Positions 8,326-16,461 of a stretch of 51,057 nucleotides of DNA are shown in pieces; within the stretch, counting starts at the first letter, position 1, and each line of letters begins with the position of its first letter. The position numbers and the translations under genes were made by a program. The stretch is taken from NCBI GenBank assembly GCA_902781745.1, contig CACZKM010000020.1, positions 1 through 51,057 of the forward strand, read 5' to 3'. The notes under the pieces are model-generated. The model saw only the letters and a program-made list of their open reading frames with translations. It searched no databases and was not told the origin of the DNA. This stretch comes from Oscillospiraceae bacterium. Lineage in GTDB: Bacteria > Bacillota > Clostridia > Oscillospirales > Oscillospiraceae.

Positions 8326-8344
8326 CCCCTCTATCTGATACAAT
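8316..8344 (+). promoter_or_regulatory. Promoter of the pheA-aroEK-aroQ operon
   Basis: TTGCAA, 17-base spacer, TACAAT, 58 bases before the pheA start. The -35 is embedded in the tail of the spoIVA terminator. Confidence 0.8.
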
Positions 8345-8401
8345 CATAGACCAAACCAGACCCGAAGCGGGGACCTCCCCGCAGCCAAAGGAGCGAGACC
8401 C

Positions 8402-9544
8402 ATGACTTTGGAAGCATTACGAAAGGAAATCGACGCCATCGACGACCGCCTGATCGAGGATTTCATCGACCGGATGGCCGTGGTGGAGGAGATCAGCGCC
8501 GCTAAGCGGCAGACCGGCAAGGCCGTTCTGGACCCCGCCCGGGAGCGGCAGAAGCTGGCCGATGTGGCGGCCAAGCTCCCCCCGGAGCTGGAGCAGTACG
8601 GCTACGCCCTGTGGTCCATGCTCTTCGAGCTCAGCCGCAGCCGCCAGAGCGCCCTGCGGGCGGAGCCCTCCGCCCTCCGGCGGGAGATCGAGCACGCCAT
8701 GGAGTGGACGGACAAGCTCTTCCCCCCCAAGGCCTCCGTGGCCTGCCAGGGGGTGGAGGGGGCTTACTCCCAGTTGGCCTGCGACAAGCTCTTCAAGCAC
8801 CCCCAGGTGATGTACTTCGGATCCTTTGACGCCGTCTTCACCGCCGTGGAGCAGGGCTTCTGCCGGTTCGGGGTCCTCCCCCTGGAGAACTCCACCGCCG
8901 GCTCGGTGAACCAGGTCTACGACCTCATGCGGCGGCACAACTTCAAGATCGTCCGGTCCACGCGGCTGAAGATCGACCACAACCTGGTGGCGAAAAAGGG
9001 GACGGCCCTGGCCGACGTGAAGGAGATCTTCTCCCACCCCCAGGCCATCAGCCAGTGCGGCTCCTTCCTGGCAGGCCTCAAGGGCGTGAAGGTCACCCCC
9101 TGCGAGAACACCGCCATGGCCGCCGAGATGGTGGCCGGGTCCGACCGGACCGACGTGGCGGCCATCTCCTCCCACAGCACGGTTTCCCTCTACGGCCTGG
9201 ACTGCCTGGAGAGCGACATCCAGGACCGGGGGAACAACTACACCCGGTTCATCTGCATCTCCAAGGACCTGGAGATCTACCCCGGGGCGGACAAGACCTC
9301 CCTGATGCTGGTGGCCCCCCACCGGCCCGGGTCCCTGTACCAGATCCTGGCCCGGTTCTATACCTACGGCCTGAATATCATCAAGCTGGAATCCCGGCCC
9401 ATCCCCAACCGGGACTTTGAGTTCATGTTCTACTTCGACCTGGAGACCTCGGTGTACTCCGAGGAGTTCATCCGTCTCATCGACGACCTGGACTCCATCT
9501 CCGAGGAGTTCCAGTATCTCGGCAGTTATTCGGAGGTGATCTGA
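8402..9544 (+). CDS. pheA: Bifunctional chorismate mutase / prephenate dehydratase
   Basis: 380 residues making phenylpyruvate from chorismate via prephenate (phenylalanine synthesis). Residues about 1-85 are an AroQ-type chorismate mutase (MTLEALRKEIDAIDDRLI start, helical). Residues about 110-290 are prephenate dehydratase with GVEGAYSQLA, GVLPLENSTAGSV and the catalytic NNYTRF motif. Residues about 298-378 are an ACT domain with GSLYQIL and ESRP, the phenylalanine-binding motifs, so feedback inhibition by phenylalanine is expected. This mutase-first order is shared with E. coli PheA. The stop overlaps the next start (TGATG). Confidence 0.96.
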   Translation: MTLEALRKEIDAIDDRLIEDFIDRMAVVEEISAAKRQTGKAVLDPARERQKLADVAAKLPPELEQYGYALWSMLFELSRSRQSALRAEPSALRREIEHAMEWTDKLFPPKASVACQGVEGAYSQLACDKLFKHPQVMYFGSFDAVFTAVEQGFCRFGVLPLENSTAGSVNQVYDLMRRHNFKIVRSTRLKIDHNLVAKKGTALADVKEIFSHPQAISQCGSFLAGLKGVKVTPCENTAMAAEMVAGSDRTDVAAISSHSTVSLYGLDCLESDIQDRGNNYTRFICISKDLEIYPGADKTSLMLVAPHRPGSLYQILARFYTYGLNIIKLESRPIPNRDFEFMFYFDLETSVYSEEFIRLIDDLDSISEEFQYLGSYSEVI

Positions 9545-10791
9545 TGGAGACGACCGCCATGCAATGCGGGCTGCTGGGGGAGAAGCTGGGCCACAGCTAT
9601 TCCCCGGAGCTCCACGCCCTGCTGGGGGACTACCCCTACGCCCTGTACGAGGTGGCCCCCAAGGCCCTGGGGGACTTCCTCCGGGCGGGGGACTTCCACG
9701 GCCTCAACGTGACCATCCCCTATAAGACCACCCTGGCCGCCGTCTGCGACGAGCTCACCGAGGCCGCCGGGGCCATCGGCAGCGTCAACACCGTCCTCCG
9801 CCGGCCCGACGGCACCCTTTTGGGAGACAACACCGACGCCGCCGGCTTCGAGGCCATGGTGAAGGCCAGCGGCATCCGGGTCCGGGGGAAAAAGTGCCTG
9901 GTCTTCGGCTCCGGCGGGGCCAGCAAGTCCATCTGCTACGTGCTCGAAAAGCTGGGAGCCGGCGAGATCGTGGTGATCTCCCGGTCCGGGGAGGACAACT
10001 ACGACAACCTGGACCGCCACGCCGACGCCCAGGTCCTGGTGAACGCCACCCCCCTGGGGATGTACCCCGACACCGCGGCGGCCCCGGCGGACCTGCGGGA
10101 CTTCCCCGCCTGCGAAGGGGTGCTGGACGTGGTGTACAACCCCGCCCGGACCGCCCTCCTCCAGCAGGCGGAGGTCCTGGACATCCCCCACCTGGGGGGC
10201 CTGCTGATGCTGGCCGAGCAGGCCCGGTGCTCCGCCAAGGTCTTCTTCGGGGAGGCGATCCCCCTGGTCCGGGCGGAGACCGCCTGCGACGTCCTCCGGT
10301 CCCGGAAGGAGAACCGGGTCCTCATCGGCATGCCCGGCTGCGGCAAGTCCACCGTGGGCCGGGCCCTGGCGGACCGGCTGGACCGCCCCTTCGTGGACAC
10401 CGATACCGAGCTGGAGAAGCTTCTGGAGATGCCCTGCGGGGAGTTTATCACCAGACGGGGAGAGCCCGCCTTCCGGGCCCACGAGACCGCCCTGCTGGAG
10501 AAGCTGGGGAAGGAGTCCGGCCTGGTCATCGCCACCGGCGGCGGCGTGGTCACCCGGCCGGAGAACTACCCCCTCCTCCACCAGAACGGCCGCCTGATCT
10601 TCCTGGAGCGGGAGCTCTCCAAGCTGCCCAAGAAGGGCCGCCCCCTGTCCCAGCGGGGGGCCCTGGAGGACCTGTATACCATCCGCCTGCCCATGTACCG
10701 CCGGTTCGCCGACTGCATCGTCCCCAACGCCGGTTCGCCGGAGGACGTGGCCCGCGCCGTGGAGGAAGCCTATGAAGCTCTTAGTCATTAA
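9544..10791 (+). CDS. aroE-aroK: Shikimate dehydrogenase-shikimate kinase fusion
   Basis: 415 residues joining two shikimate-pathway enzymes. Residues 1-250 are AroE: GEKLGHSYSPELH (substrate), NVTIPYK 55-61 with the catalytic Lys, DNTDAAGF, the NADP loop FGSGGASKS, and the C-terminal GGLLMLAEQA. Residues about 258-415 are AroK: Walker A GMPGCGKST at 262-270, FVDTDTELE, the shikimate-binding RRGEPAFR, and IATGGGVV. The enzymes catalyse steps 4 and 5 (3-dehydroshikimate to shikimate to shikimate 3-phosphate), so the fusion may aid handover. Translational overlap on both sides fixes it in the operon. The AroE part is slightly short at the linker but all catalytic motifs are present. Confidence 0.95.
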   Translation: METTAMQCGLLGEKLGHSYSPELHALLGDYPYALYEVAPKALGDFLRAGDFHGLNVTIPYKTTLAAVCDELTEAAGAIGSVNTVLRRPDGTLLGDNTDAAGFEAMVKASGIRVRGKKCLVFGSGGASKSICYVLEKLGAGEIVVISRSGEDNYDNLDRHADAQVLVNATPLGMYPDTAAAPADLRDFPACEGVLDVVYNPARTALLQQAEVLDIPHLGGLLMLAEQARCSAKVFFGEAIPLVRAETACDVLRSRKENRVLIGMPGCGKSTVGRALADRLDRPFVDTDTELEKLLEMPCGEFITRRGEPAFRAHETALLEKLGKESGLVIATGGGVVTRPENYPLLHQNGRLIFLERELSKLPKKGRPLSQRGALEDLYTIRLPMYRRFADCIVPNAGSPEDVARAVEEAYEALSH

Positions 10792-11209
10792 CGGTCCCAA
10801 CCTGAATCTCCTGGGGGTCCGGGAGCCCGAGCTCTACGGAAAGCAGGACTACGCCGCCCTGGTGAGGCTGGTGGAGGAGACCTGCGCCGCCGAGGGGATC
10901 CAGGTGGAGGTCTACCAGTCCAACCACGAGGGGGACCTGGTGGACAGGATCCAGGCCGCCTATGGGGTCGTGGACGGCATCGTCATCAACCCCGCCGCCT
11001 ACACCCACACCAGCGTGGCGATCCTGGACGCCCTGAAGGCCGTGGCCATCCCGGCGGTGGAGGTCCACATCTCCGACGTGTCCAAGCGGGAGGATTTCCG
11101 CCAGGTGTCCTACGCCGGCATGGCCTGCGTGAAGACCTACATGGGCCTGGGCCTGGAGGGCTACCGCCAGGCCATCCTGTATCTCAAAGACCATCTGTCC
11201 GGCCGGTGA
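10772..11209 (+). CDS. aroQ: Type II 3-dehydroquinate dehydratase
   Basis: 145 residues, the full length of the dodecameric type II enzyme (step 3 of the shikimate pathway, 3-dehydroquinate to 3-dehydroshikimate). The diagnostic N-terminal motif is LLVINGPNLNLLGVREPELYG with the flexible lid and catalytic Tyr. Further motifs are QSNHEGDLVD, INPAAYTHTSVAI and VEVHISDVSKRE, with His and Arg of the active site. The start overlaps the end of the aroE-aroK gene by 20 bases, indicating translational coupling. It is the last gene before a strong bidirectional terminator. Confidence 0.97.
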   Translation: MKLLVINGPNLNLLGVREPELYGKQDYAALVRLVEETCAAEGIQVEVYQSNHEGDLVDRIQAAYGVVDGIVINPAAYTHTSVAILDALKAVAIPAVEVHISDVSKREDFRQVSYAGMACVKTYMGLGLEGYRQAILYLKDHLSGR

Positions 11210-11224
11210 GGCTGGGCAGCAAAA

Positions 11225-11264
11225 CCAAAAAAGCCTTTCGGATCGCTCCGAAAGGCTTTTTTGG
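11225..11264. terminator. Bidirectional terminator
   Basis: 18-bp perfect stem CCAAAAAAGCCTTTCGGA with a TCGC loop. It has a run of six T on either strand, so it can end aroQ (+) and a minus-strand transcript coming from 11390. Confidence 0.93.
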
Positions 11265-11390
11265 TGAGTAATAATGGAAGGATTTATCTGGTCGCGGGGC
11301 GGAGAAAGAGGGAAGCTCCGCCAGCGGACTGGACACATTATGTGCAGGAAAACTTGCGTTTTCCGGCCACCCCGGTTTTGCGGGGGACGG
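11225..11390 (-). ncRNA. Candidate intergenic small RNA
   Basis: A minus-strand promoter (TTGACG at 11424-11419, 17-base spacer, GATAAT at 11401-11396) points into a hairpin-rich region with no ORF. The transcript would start near 11389. It would fold CCCCG/CGGGG (11370-11385), a GCAA tetraloop hairpin GGAAAAC/GTTTTCC (11347-11364) and other stems, then end at the bidirectional terminator. Length would be about 160 nt. It does not match 6S, SRP or other RNA cores that I know. Existence is inferred from promoter, structure and terminator only. Confidence 0.5.
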
Positions 11391-11395
11391 GTGCC

Positions 11396-11424
11396 ATTAT
11401 CTAAAAAAATCTCCCATTCGTCAA
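11396..11424 (-). promoter_or_regulatory. Minus-strand promoter for the candidate small RNA
   Basis: TTGACG, 17-base spacer, GATAAT, reading leftwards with no coding gene before the terminator. Confidence 0.5.
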
Positions 11425-11779
11425 GTGGTATATTGTATAAATAATTAAATAAAAATGAAGCTATTATCGTACATAACGTTTGCAATGTGGGCGATACCAT
11501 AAAATGTGTTTGGCGTTTTGCCTGAAAAGGGCGGGGGGCGGTTTGTGTATATTTTGCAAGGGAAAAAACAGGGGATGCAAAAGCGAGCAATTTGGTCAAC
11601 TTGACATTGCGGATCCCTGGGGGCAGCCACACATTTTTGCCGATTTTTCGCGGATTTTCCGCAAAAATCCCTTGCAATTCCGGGTAAAGGATGGTACACT
11701 GCAACCCGACAATTTAATAATGGGAGTTGCTAAATTTGTTGAAACGCCGGAGCTCCCTCCGGCGGAAGGAGAAGTAACA
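11425..11779 (+). promoter_or_regulatory. Leader region of the peptide transporter operon
   Basis: No credible gene is present; an open frame continues upstream of the real start by chance. The region is AT-rich on the left. A promoter with TTGCAA (11672-11677), 17-base spacer and TACACT (11695-11700) precedes the binding-protein gene. A hairpin of 12 bp with one bulge (11642-11669) sits directly before the -35. A perfect 8-bp hairpin CGCCGGAG/CTCCGGCG (11745-11764) ends one base before the AAGGAG ribosome binding site. Both are candidate control elements. Confidence 0.6.
11672..11700 (+). promoter_or_regulatory. Promoter of the peptide ABC transporter operon
   Basis: TTGCAA, 17-base spacer, TACACT, 79 bases before the start codon. 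Confidence 0.75.
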
Positions 11780-13339
11780 ATGAGCAAAAAACGCATTCTC
11801 GCACTTTTCCTGTCGGCTCTCCTTTCCGTCTCTGTACTGGCCGCCTGTGGTCAGACGGAAGACGCCGAGGAAGGCGGGTTCGGCACCGACGAAGCAAGCA
11901 CTTCCGGGGACCCTGTTTTCGGCGGCGAGCTGGTAGTGGGTGTCCCACAGGATCTTGGAGACAGCCTTGACCCGTATCAGTTGGTAGCGGCAGGGACTAG
12001 AGAGGTCTTTTTCAACGTCTACGAGGGCCTGGTCAAGCCCAACGCCGACGGCGATTTCGAGCCGGCAGTTGCCGAAAGCTACGAGATCTCCGACGACGGC
12101 CTGACCTACACCTTCGTCCTTCGGGAGGGCGTCAAGTTCCACAACGGAGCTGACGTCACCATAGACGACGTTCTCTATTCTTATGAAACCTGCGCTGCGA
12201 CCACGGTCATCGAGACTCTGGCTGCGGCGCTTTCTAATGTCCAGGATGTGAAGGCCGACGGCAATTCCGTGGTCATCACCCTGGCCGAGCCCAGCCCGGA
12301 CTTCCTCAGCTACGCTTCCATGGTGTACATCGTCCCCGCGGACTACGCCGACCAGGCCACCAGCCCTGTGGGCACCGGCCCCTTCAAGTTCGTCTCCCGG
12401 TCCGTCCAGGACAACATGGTGCTGGAGAAGTTCGCCGACTACTACGGCACCCCCGCCTATCTGGACAAGGTCACCGTGAAGGTCTATGAGGACCCCAACG
12501 CCAAGATGACCGCCCTGGGCGCCGGCGCCCTGGATATGGCCATCCACATGACCGCCGACCAGTTGGCCTCCATCGACCAGGCCGAGTACAAGACCATCGA
12601 GGGCACCATGAACCTGGCGGTGGGCATGTACCTGAACAACACCGTGGAGCCCCTGAACATCCCCGAGGTCCGGCAGGCCATGAACTACGCCGTGGACTGC
12701 CAGTACATCCTGGACATGACCTCCGACGGCCACGGCACCCTCATCGGCACCTCCATGTACCCCGCCTTCGGCAAGTACTTTGACGAGTCCCTGGCGGAGA
12801 CCTACAGCCCCGACCTGGACAAGGCCAAGGAGCTCATGGAGGAGGCGGGCTACGCCAACGGCTTCAACCTGAAGATCACCGTGCCCTCCAACTACGACAT
12901 CTATATGCAGATGGCGGAGGTCCTGGAGCAGGAGCTGGCCCAGATCGGCATCAAGCTGACCATCGAGCCCGTGGAGTGGGACACCTGGCTGAGCGACGTG
13001 TACACCGCCCACAAGTTCGAGAGCACCATCATCGGCTTTGACGCCGCCACCCTCAGCGCCGGCGCCATGCTCAACCGCTGGATGAGCACCGATCCGTCCA
13101 ACATGATCGGCTACAACGACCCCGTCTATGACGAGCTGATGACCAAGGCCATGGCCTCCACCGACGACGAGGAGCAGACCGACCTGTACAAGCAGGCCGC
13201 CGCCCGCCTCAACGAGAACGCCGCCAACCTCTACATCGAGGACATGGCGGACTTCGTGGTGATGAAGCAGGACCTGGCCGGCTATCAGTTCTATCCCCTG
13301 TACGTGATGGACCTGTCCAAGATCTACCACACGGCGTAA
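11780..13339 (+). CDS. Peptide ABC transporter substrate-binding lipoprotein (family 5)
   Basis: 519 residues of the DppA/OppA type (SBP_bac_5). The signal sequence ends LSVLAAC with the lipobox Cys at about residue 22, so the mature protein is a membrane-anchored lipoprotein on the outer face. Family landmarks are GGELVVGVPQDLGDSLDPYQL after an acidic linker, YEGLVKPNADGDFEPAVAES, and the signature region LTYTFVLREGVKFHNGADVTIDDVLYS. The start ATG 11780 follows AAGGAG; longer in-frame extensions upstream lack a signal peptide and are rejected. It is the first gene of a full importer operon. Oligopeptide or dipeptide is the likely ligand; nickel or other ligands of this fold cannot be excluded. 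Confidence 0.93.
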   Translation: MSKKRILALFLSALLSVSVLAACGQTEDAEEGGFGTDEASTSGDPVFGGELVVGVPQDLGDSLDPYQLVAAGTREVFFNVYEGLVKPNADGDFEPAVAESYEISDDGLTYTFVLREGVKFHNGADVTIDDVLYSYETCAATTVIETLAAALSNVQDVKADGNSVVITLAEPSPDFLSYASMVYIVPADYADQATSPVGTGPFKFVSRSVQDNMVLEKFADYYGTPAYLDKVTVKVYEDPNAKMTALGAGALDMAIHMTADQLASIDQAEYKTIEGTMNLAVGMYLNNTVEPLNIPEVRQAMNYAVDCQYILDMTSDGHGTLIGTSMYPAFGKYFDESLAETYSPDLDKAKELMEEAGYANGFNLKITVPSNYDIYMQMAEVLEQELAQIGIKLTIEPVEWDTWLSDVYTAHKFESTIIGFDAATLSAGAMLNRWMSTDPSNMIGYNDPVYDELMTKAMASTDDEEQTDLYKQAAARLNENAANLYIEDMADFVVMKQDLAGYQFYPLYVMDLSKIYHTA

Positions 13340-13348
13340 GAGCCTCTT

Positions 13349-13497
13349 ATACTAGTCTCAATTAAAAAGCTTGAAAAGCTTTTTATAGCGCCGAAGGCGC
13401 GTTTGAGACTGCATGAGACGGCATGACGCGCTTGCGCGGCATGCGCGTGCGCAGCACGCGGATTCCCAAATTAAAGCTTTTAATTTGGGAATCGTAT
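13349..13497 (+). repeat. Palindromic modular repeat, copy 1
   Basis: 149 bp beginning ATACTAGTCTCAATT and ending GGGAATCGTAT. It is a chain of hairpins: AAAAAGCTT/AAGCTTTTT, GCGCC/GGCGC, GCGTGC/GCACGC and GATTCCCAAATTAAA/TTTAATTTGGGAATC. The reverse complement of 23255-23388 is the same element except that it lacks the GCGCCGAAGGCGC module. It encodes no protein and sits between the binding-protein gene and the permease genes, where the first hairpin could act as a terminator. Confidence 0.9.
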
Positions 13498-13518
13498 TAC
13501 ACGGGGCCCCAGGGGACT

Positions 13519-13659
13519 AGACCCCCCAGTCAGCTTCGCTGACAGCCCCCCTTTGCAAGGGGGGCCAAGAGGCGGCGCTTTGCGGCAAACGGGGTACAGC
13601 CTCTCGCCTCCCCTTGATAAGGGGAGGTGGCATTGCCGAAGGCAATGACGGAGGGGTCT
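13519..13659 (+). repeat. Terminal-inverted-repeat element (MITE-like)
   Basis: 141 bp bounded by AGACCCC and GGGGTCT. Inside are GTCAGCTTCGCTGAC, a CCCCCC...GGGGGG stem, CTCCCCTTGATAAGGGGAG and CATTGCCGAAGGCAATG. Sequences of this type are widespread in intergenic regions of gut Clostridia. A diverged relative is at 19600-19777. No ORF is present. Confidence 0.85.
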
Positions 13660-13752
13660 GGCGCTTGGACCACACAGGAATCAAGCGGGGACGAAACAGA
13701 CCCTGCAACAACCCGATAACCTGACCCCCACAAGGCAAGGAGGGACGAGAAG

Positions 13753-14694
13753 ATGAAATACATCCTGCGCAAAACGATCACTCTCATTATTACATTGTTC
13801 ATCGTTTCCCTTCTCGCCTTCCTTGCCTTTCAGGTCATTCCCGGCTCTCCCGCCACCTCCATGCTGGGCACCTCCGCCACCCCGGAAAAGGTGGAGGCCC
13901 TGGAGCATGAGCTGGGGCTGGACCGGCCGGTGCTGGTCCAGTACGGCGACTGGGTGAAGAATTTCATCTCCGGGGACTGGGGGACCTCCTACAGCTACCG
14001 CACCCCCGTCAAGGCCATGGTCATGGAGAAGCTCCCCGCCACCGGGGCCCTGGTGGTGATGGCCTTCGTCCTCACCGTGGTGGTCTCCTTCCCCCTGGGC
14101 ATCCTGGTCTCCCGGCGGGAGGGGAGCGTGCTGGACAAGCTCATCCTGGTGGTGGACCAGATCTGTATGTCCATCCCGCCGGTCTTTGTGGGCATCCTCC
14201 TGTGTTTCCTCTTCGGCATCACCCTGCGGGTCTTCACCCCGGGGCGGTTCGTGCCCTTTGCCCAGAGCCCGGGGAGGTTCCTGGCCTATATGTTCTTCCC
14301 TGCCCTGGCGGTGGCCCTGGGCCGCATCGCCGTGACGGTGAAGATGCTCCGCTCCTCCATCCTGGAGGAGATGAACAAGGACTACATCCGCACCGCCTTC
14401 AGCCGGGGCCGCACCCGGTCCGAGGCCATGTGGAAGCACGCCCTGCGCAACGCCGTCATCCCTGTCATCGCCGTGCTGGCGGTGACCGCGGCGGAGCTGG
14501 TGGCCAGCTCCATCGTGGTGGAGCAGGTCTTCACCGTGCCGGGCATCGGCCGCCTGCTGCTGGCCTCCATCGGCACCCGGGACTTCCCGGTGGCCCAGGC
14601 CATCGTGGTCCTTCTGGCGGCCTGGGTGGTCATCGTCAACTTCGTGGCGGACGTGATCTACCAGTACGTGGACCCCAGGATCCGCATCCAGTAA
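13753..14694 (+). CDS. Peptide ABC transporter permease (DppB-like)
   Basis: 313 residues, the normal DppB/OppB length. It starts with a membrane helix (ITLIITLFIVSLLAFLAFQVIPG) and the characteristic family segment PGSPATSMLG, followed by an extracellular loop and five further hydrophobic helices. The cytoplasmic EAA loop that contacts the ATPase reads RTAFSRGRTRSEAMWKHALR (residues about 213-232). The end, ADVIYQYVDPRIR, is typical. The start follows AAGGAGGGAC. It is separated from the binding-protein gene by 413 bases occupied by two repeats, but orientation and gene order say it is the same transporter. Confidence 0.94.
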   Translation: MKYILRKTITLIITLFIVSLLAFLAFQVIPGSPATSMLGTSATPEKVEALEHELGLDRPVLVQYGDWVKNFISGDWGTSYSYRTPVKAMVMEKLPATGALVVMAFVLTVVVSFPLGILVSRREGSVLDKLILVVDQICMSIPPVFVGILLCFLFGITLRVFTPGRFVPFAQSPGRFLAYMFFPALAVALGRIAVTVKMLRSSILEEMNKDYIRTAFSRGRTRSEAMWKHALRNAVIPVIAVLAVTAAELVASSIVVEQVFTVPGIGRLLLASIGTRDFPVAQAIVVLLAAWVVIVNFVADVIYQYVDPRIRIQ

Positions 14695-14801
14695 CCTTGA
14701 TAGGACCCTGTATCTCAAGCCGGCGCTGCTTGAGAAGCGGGGACGAGCGCCCTCGTCTCCGGCTCTCAGTCAGCGCCGCCCCTGGAAAGGAGGTCAAGCC
14801 C

Positions 14802-15653
14802 ATGCTGCTCATGCTCGGCGCCATGCGTCCGGACAAGCCGAGAAAGACCGTCAGCCGGCAGAAGGCCAACGGCTTTCTCATCGCCGGCGGGATCATCACC
14901 GCCCTCATGGCCGCCCTGGTGGCGGTGGGCTGGTTCTGGACCCCCTATCCCACCACGGCCATGTCCAGGGACAAGTTCCTCTCCCCCTGCGTCTCCCACC
15001 TGCTGGGGACGGACAACCTGGGCCGGGACCTTCTCTCCCGGATCATGGAGGGGGCGGGGAGCACCTTTCTCATCGCCCTGTGCGTGGTCCTCATCGGCGG
15101 CATCGTGGGCACCGTCATCGGCTGTCTGACGGGCTACTTCGGCGGCGTGGCCGACGCGGTCCTCATGCGGGTGTGCGACGCCATCACCGCCTTCCCCTCC
15201 ATCCTCCTGGCCCTGGTGCTCATCGCCGTTTTCGGCTCGGGCAAGTACCGGATCATCCTGATCCTGGGCATCCTCTTCATCCCCTCCTTCGCCCGGGTGG
15301 TCCGGGGGGAGGTGGCCAAGCAGCGGACCCAGAACTATGTGGCCTCCGCCAAGCTCATGGGGGCCAGCGATTTCCGGATCATCTTCCTGCACATCCTGCC
15401 CAACACCTTCCAGGTGCTCTTTCCCATTCTGACCATCGGCTTTAACAACGCCGTGCTGGCGGAGGCCAGCATGAGCTACCTGGGCATCGGCGTGCGGCCC
15501 CCGGACGCCTCCCTGGGCCGGATGCTCTCCGAGTCCCAGACCTACCTGGCCCGGGCCCCCTGGTACGCCCTGTGCACCGGCCTTGCCATCGTGCTGATGA
15601 TCCTGGGCCTGAGCCTCATCTCCGAGGGCATCCAGCAGCGGCGGCGCGCCTGA
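14802..15653 (+). CDS. Peptide ABC transporter permease (DppC-like)
   Basis: 283 residues, second permease of the heterodimeric channel. Landmarks are the N-terminal helix (LIAGGIITALMAALVAVGWF), the DppC/OppC signature SHLLGTDNLGRDLLSRIMEG, and the EAA loop YVASAKLMGASDFRIIFLHI. The C-terminal SYLGIGVRPPDASLGRML motif is nearly invariant in this family. ATG 14802 has AAAGGAGG at 14786-14793. The 107-base gap after DppB holds two small hairpins (TCTCAAGC/GCTTGAGA at 14713-14735 and a GGGACGAG stem) that may tune relative expression. Followed at 16 bases by the first ATPase gene. Confidence 0.94.
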   Translation: MLLMLGAMRPDKPRKTVSRQKANGFLIAGGIITALMAALVAVGWFWTPYPTTAMSRDKFLSPCVSHLLGTDNLGRDLLSRIMEGAGSTFLIALCVVLIGGIVGTVIGCLTGYFGGVADAVLMRVCDAITAFPSILLALVLIAVFGSGKYRIILILGILFIPSFARVVRGEVAKQRTQNYVASAKLMGASDFRIIFLHILPNTFQVLFPILTIGFNNAVLAEASMSYLGIGVRPPDASLGRMLSESQTYLARAPWYALCTGLAIVLMILGLSLISEGIQQRRRA

Positions 15654-15669
15654 CGGAAGGAGGAACCCC

Positions 15670-16458
15670 ATGCTTGACATCAAAGACCTCCGGGTCCACT
15701 TCCGGTCCGAGCCCCCCGGCAAGGACGCCGTGAAGGGCATCTCCCTCCACATGGAGTCTGGGGAGATCCTGGGCCTGGTGGGGGAGTCGGGCAGCGGCAA
15801 GACGGTCACCGCCATGGCCCTGTCCTCCCTGCTGCCCAACGCCCGGGCGGAGATCACCGGCAAGATCACCTTCAACGGCATGGACGTCTTCTCCGCCACC
15901 AGAGAAGAGCTCCGGGCCCTCCGGGGCCAGTCCATCTCCGTGGTCTTCCAGGAGCCCATGACCTCCATGGACCCCACCATGCGCATCGGGCCCCAGGTGG
16001 AGGAATCCCTCACCGTCCACGGGCTCTACACCCCCGAGGAGCGGAAACAGCGGGCCATCCAGGCGATGAGGGACGCGGAGCTCCCCGACCCTGAAAGCCT
16101 CTATCGCAAGTATCCTCACGAGCTCTCCGGCGGCATGCTCCAGCGGGCCATGATCGCCGCGGCCATCATCTGCGACCCCGTCCTTCTCATCTGCGACGAG
16201 CCCACCACCGCCCTGGACGTCACCGTCCAGGAGGGCATATTGAACCTGCTGAAAAAGATCAACCGGGAGAAGGGCACCGGCATCCTCTTCATCTCCCACA
16301 ACCTCCACGTGGTCCGCAAGCTGTGTACCCGGGTAGCGGTCATGTGCAGGGGCGAGGTGGTGGAGACCGGGGACGTGGACCAGGTCTTCTTCCACCCCCA
16401 GCAGGAATACACCAAGCGTCTCATCGCCGCCATCCCCACCCGGAACAGAAAGAGGTAA
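15670..16458 (+). CDS. Peptide ABC transporter ATP-binding protein (DppD-like)
   Basis: 262 residues with Walker A GESGSGKT (38-45), Q-loop VVFQEPMTSMDP, signature LSGGM (152-156), Walker B LLICDEPTTALD and the switch His in FISHNLH. This is the DppD/OppD subfamily by the methionine after the signature glycines (LSGGMLQR). It is about 60 residues shorter than E. coli DppD because it lacks the C-terminal oligopeptide-transporter extension. It partners with the next ATPase to power import. Start after GGAAGGAGGAAC. Confidence 0.94.
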   Translation: MLDIKDLRVHFRSEPPGKDAVKGISLHMESGEILGLVGESGSGKTVTAMALSSLLPNARAEITGKITFNGMDVFSATREELRALRGQSISVVFQEPMTSMDPTMRIGPQVEESLTVHGLYTPEERKQRAIQAMRDAELPDPESLYRKYPHELSGGMLQRAMIAAAIICDPVLLICDEPTTALDVTVQEGILNLLKKINREKGTGILFISHNLHVVRKLCTRVAVMCRGEVVETGDVDQVFFHPQQEYTKRLIAAIPTRNRKR

Positions 16459-16461
16459 GCC

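Noticed and set aside
11480-11779. Upstream in-frame extension of the peptide-binding protein
   Set aside because: It would bury the lipoprotein signal peptide, crosses the promoter, and the AAGGAG site belongs to ATG 11780.
13349-13497. Hairpin chain as a CRISPR array
   Set aside because: The palindromes differ from each other and there are no equal-length spacers; a second whole copy exists elsewhere, so it is a dispersed repeat.
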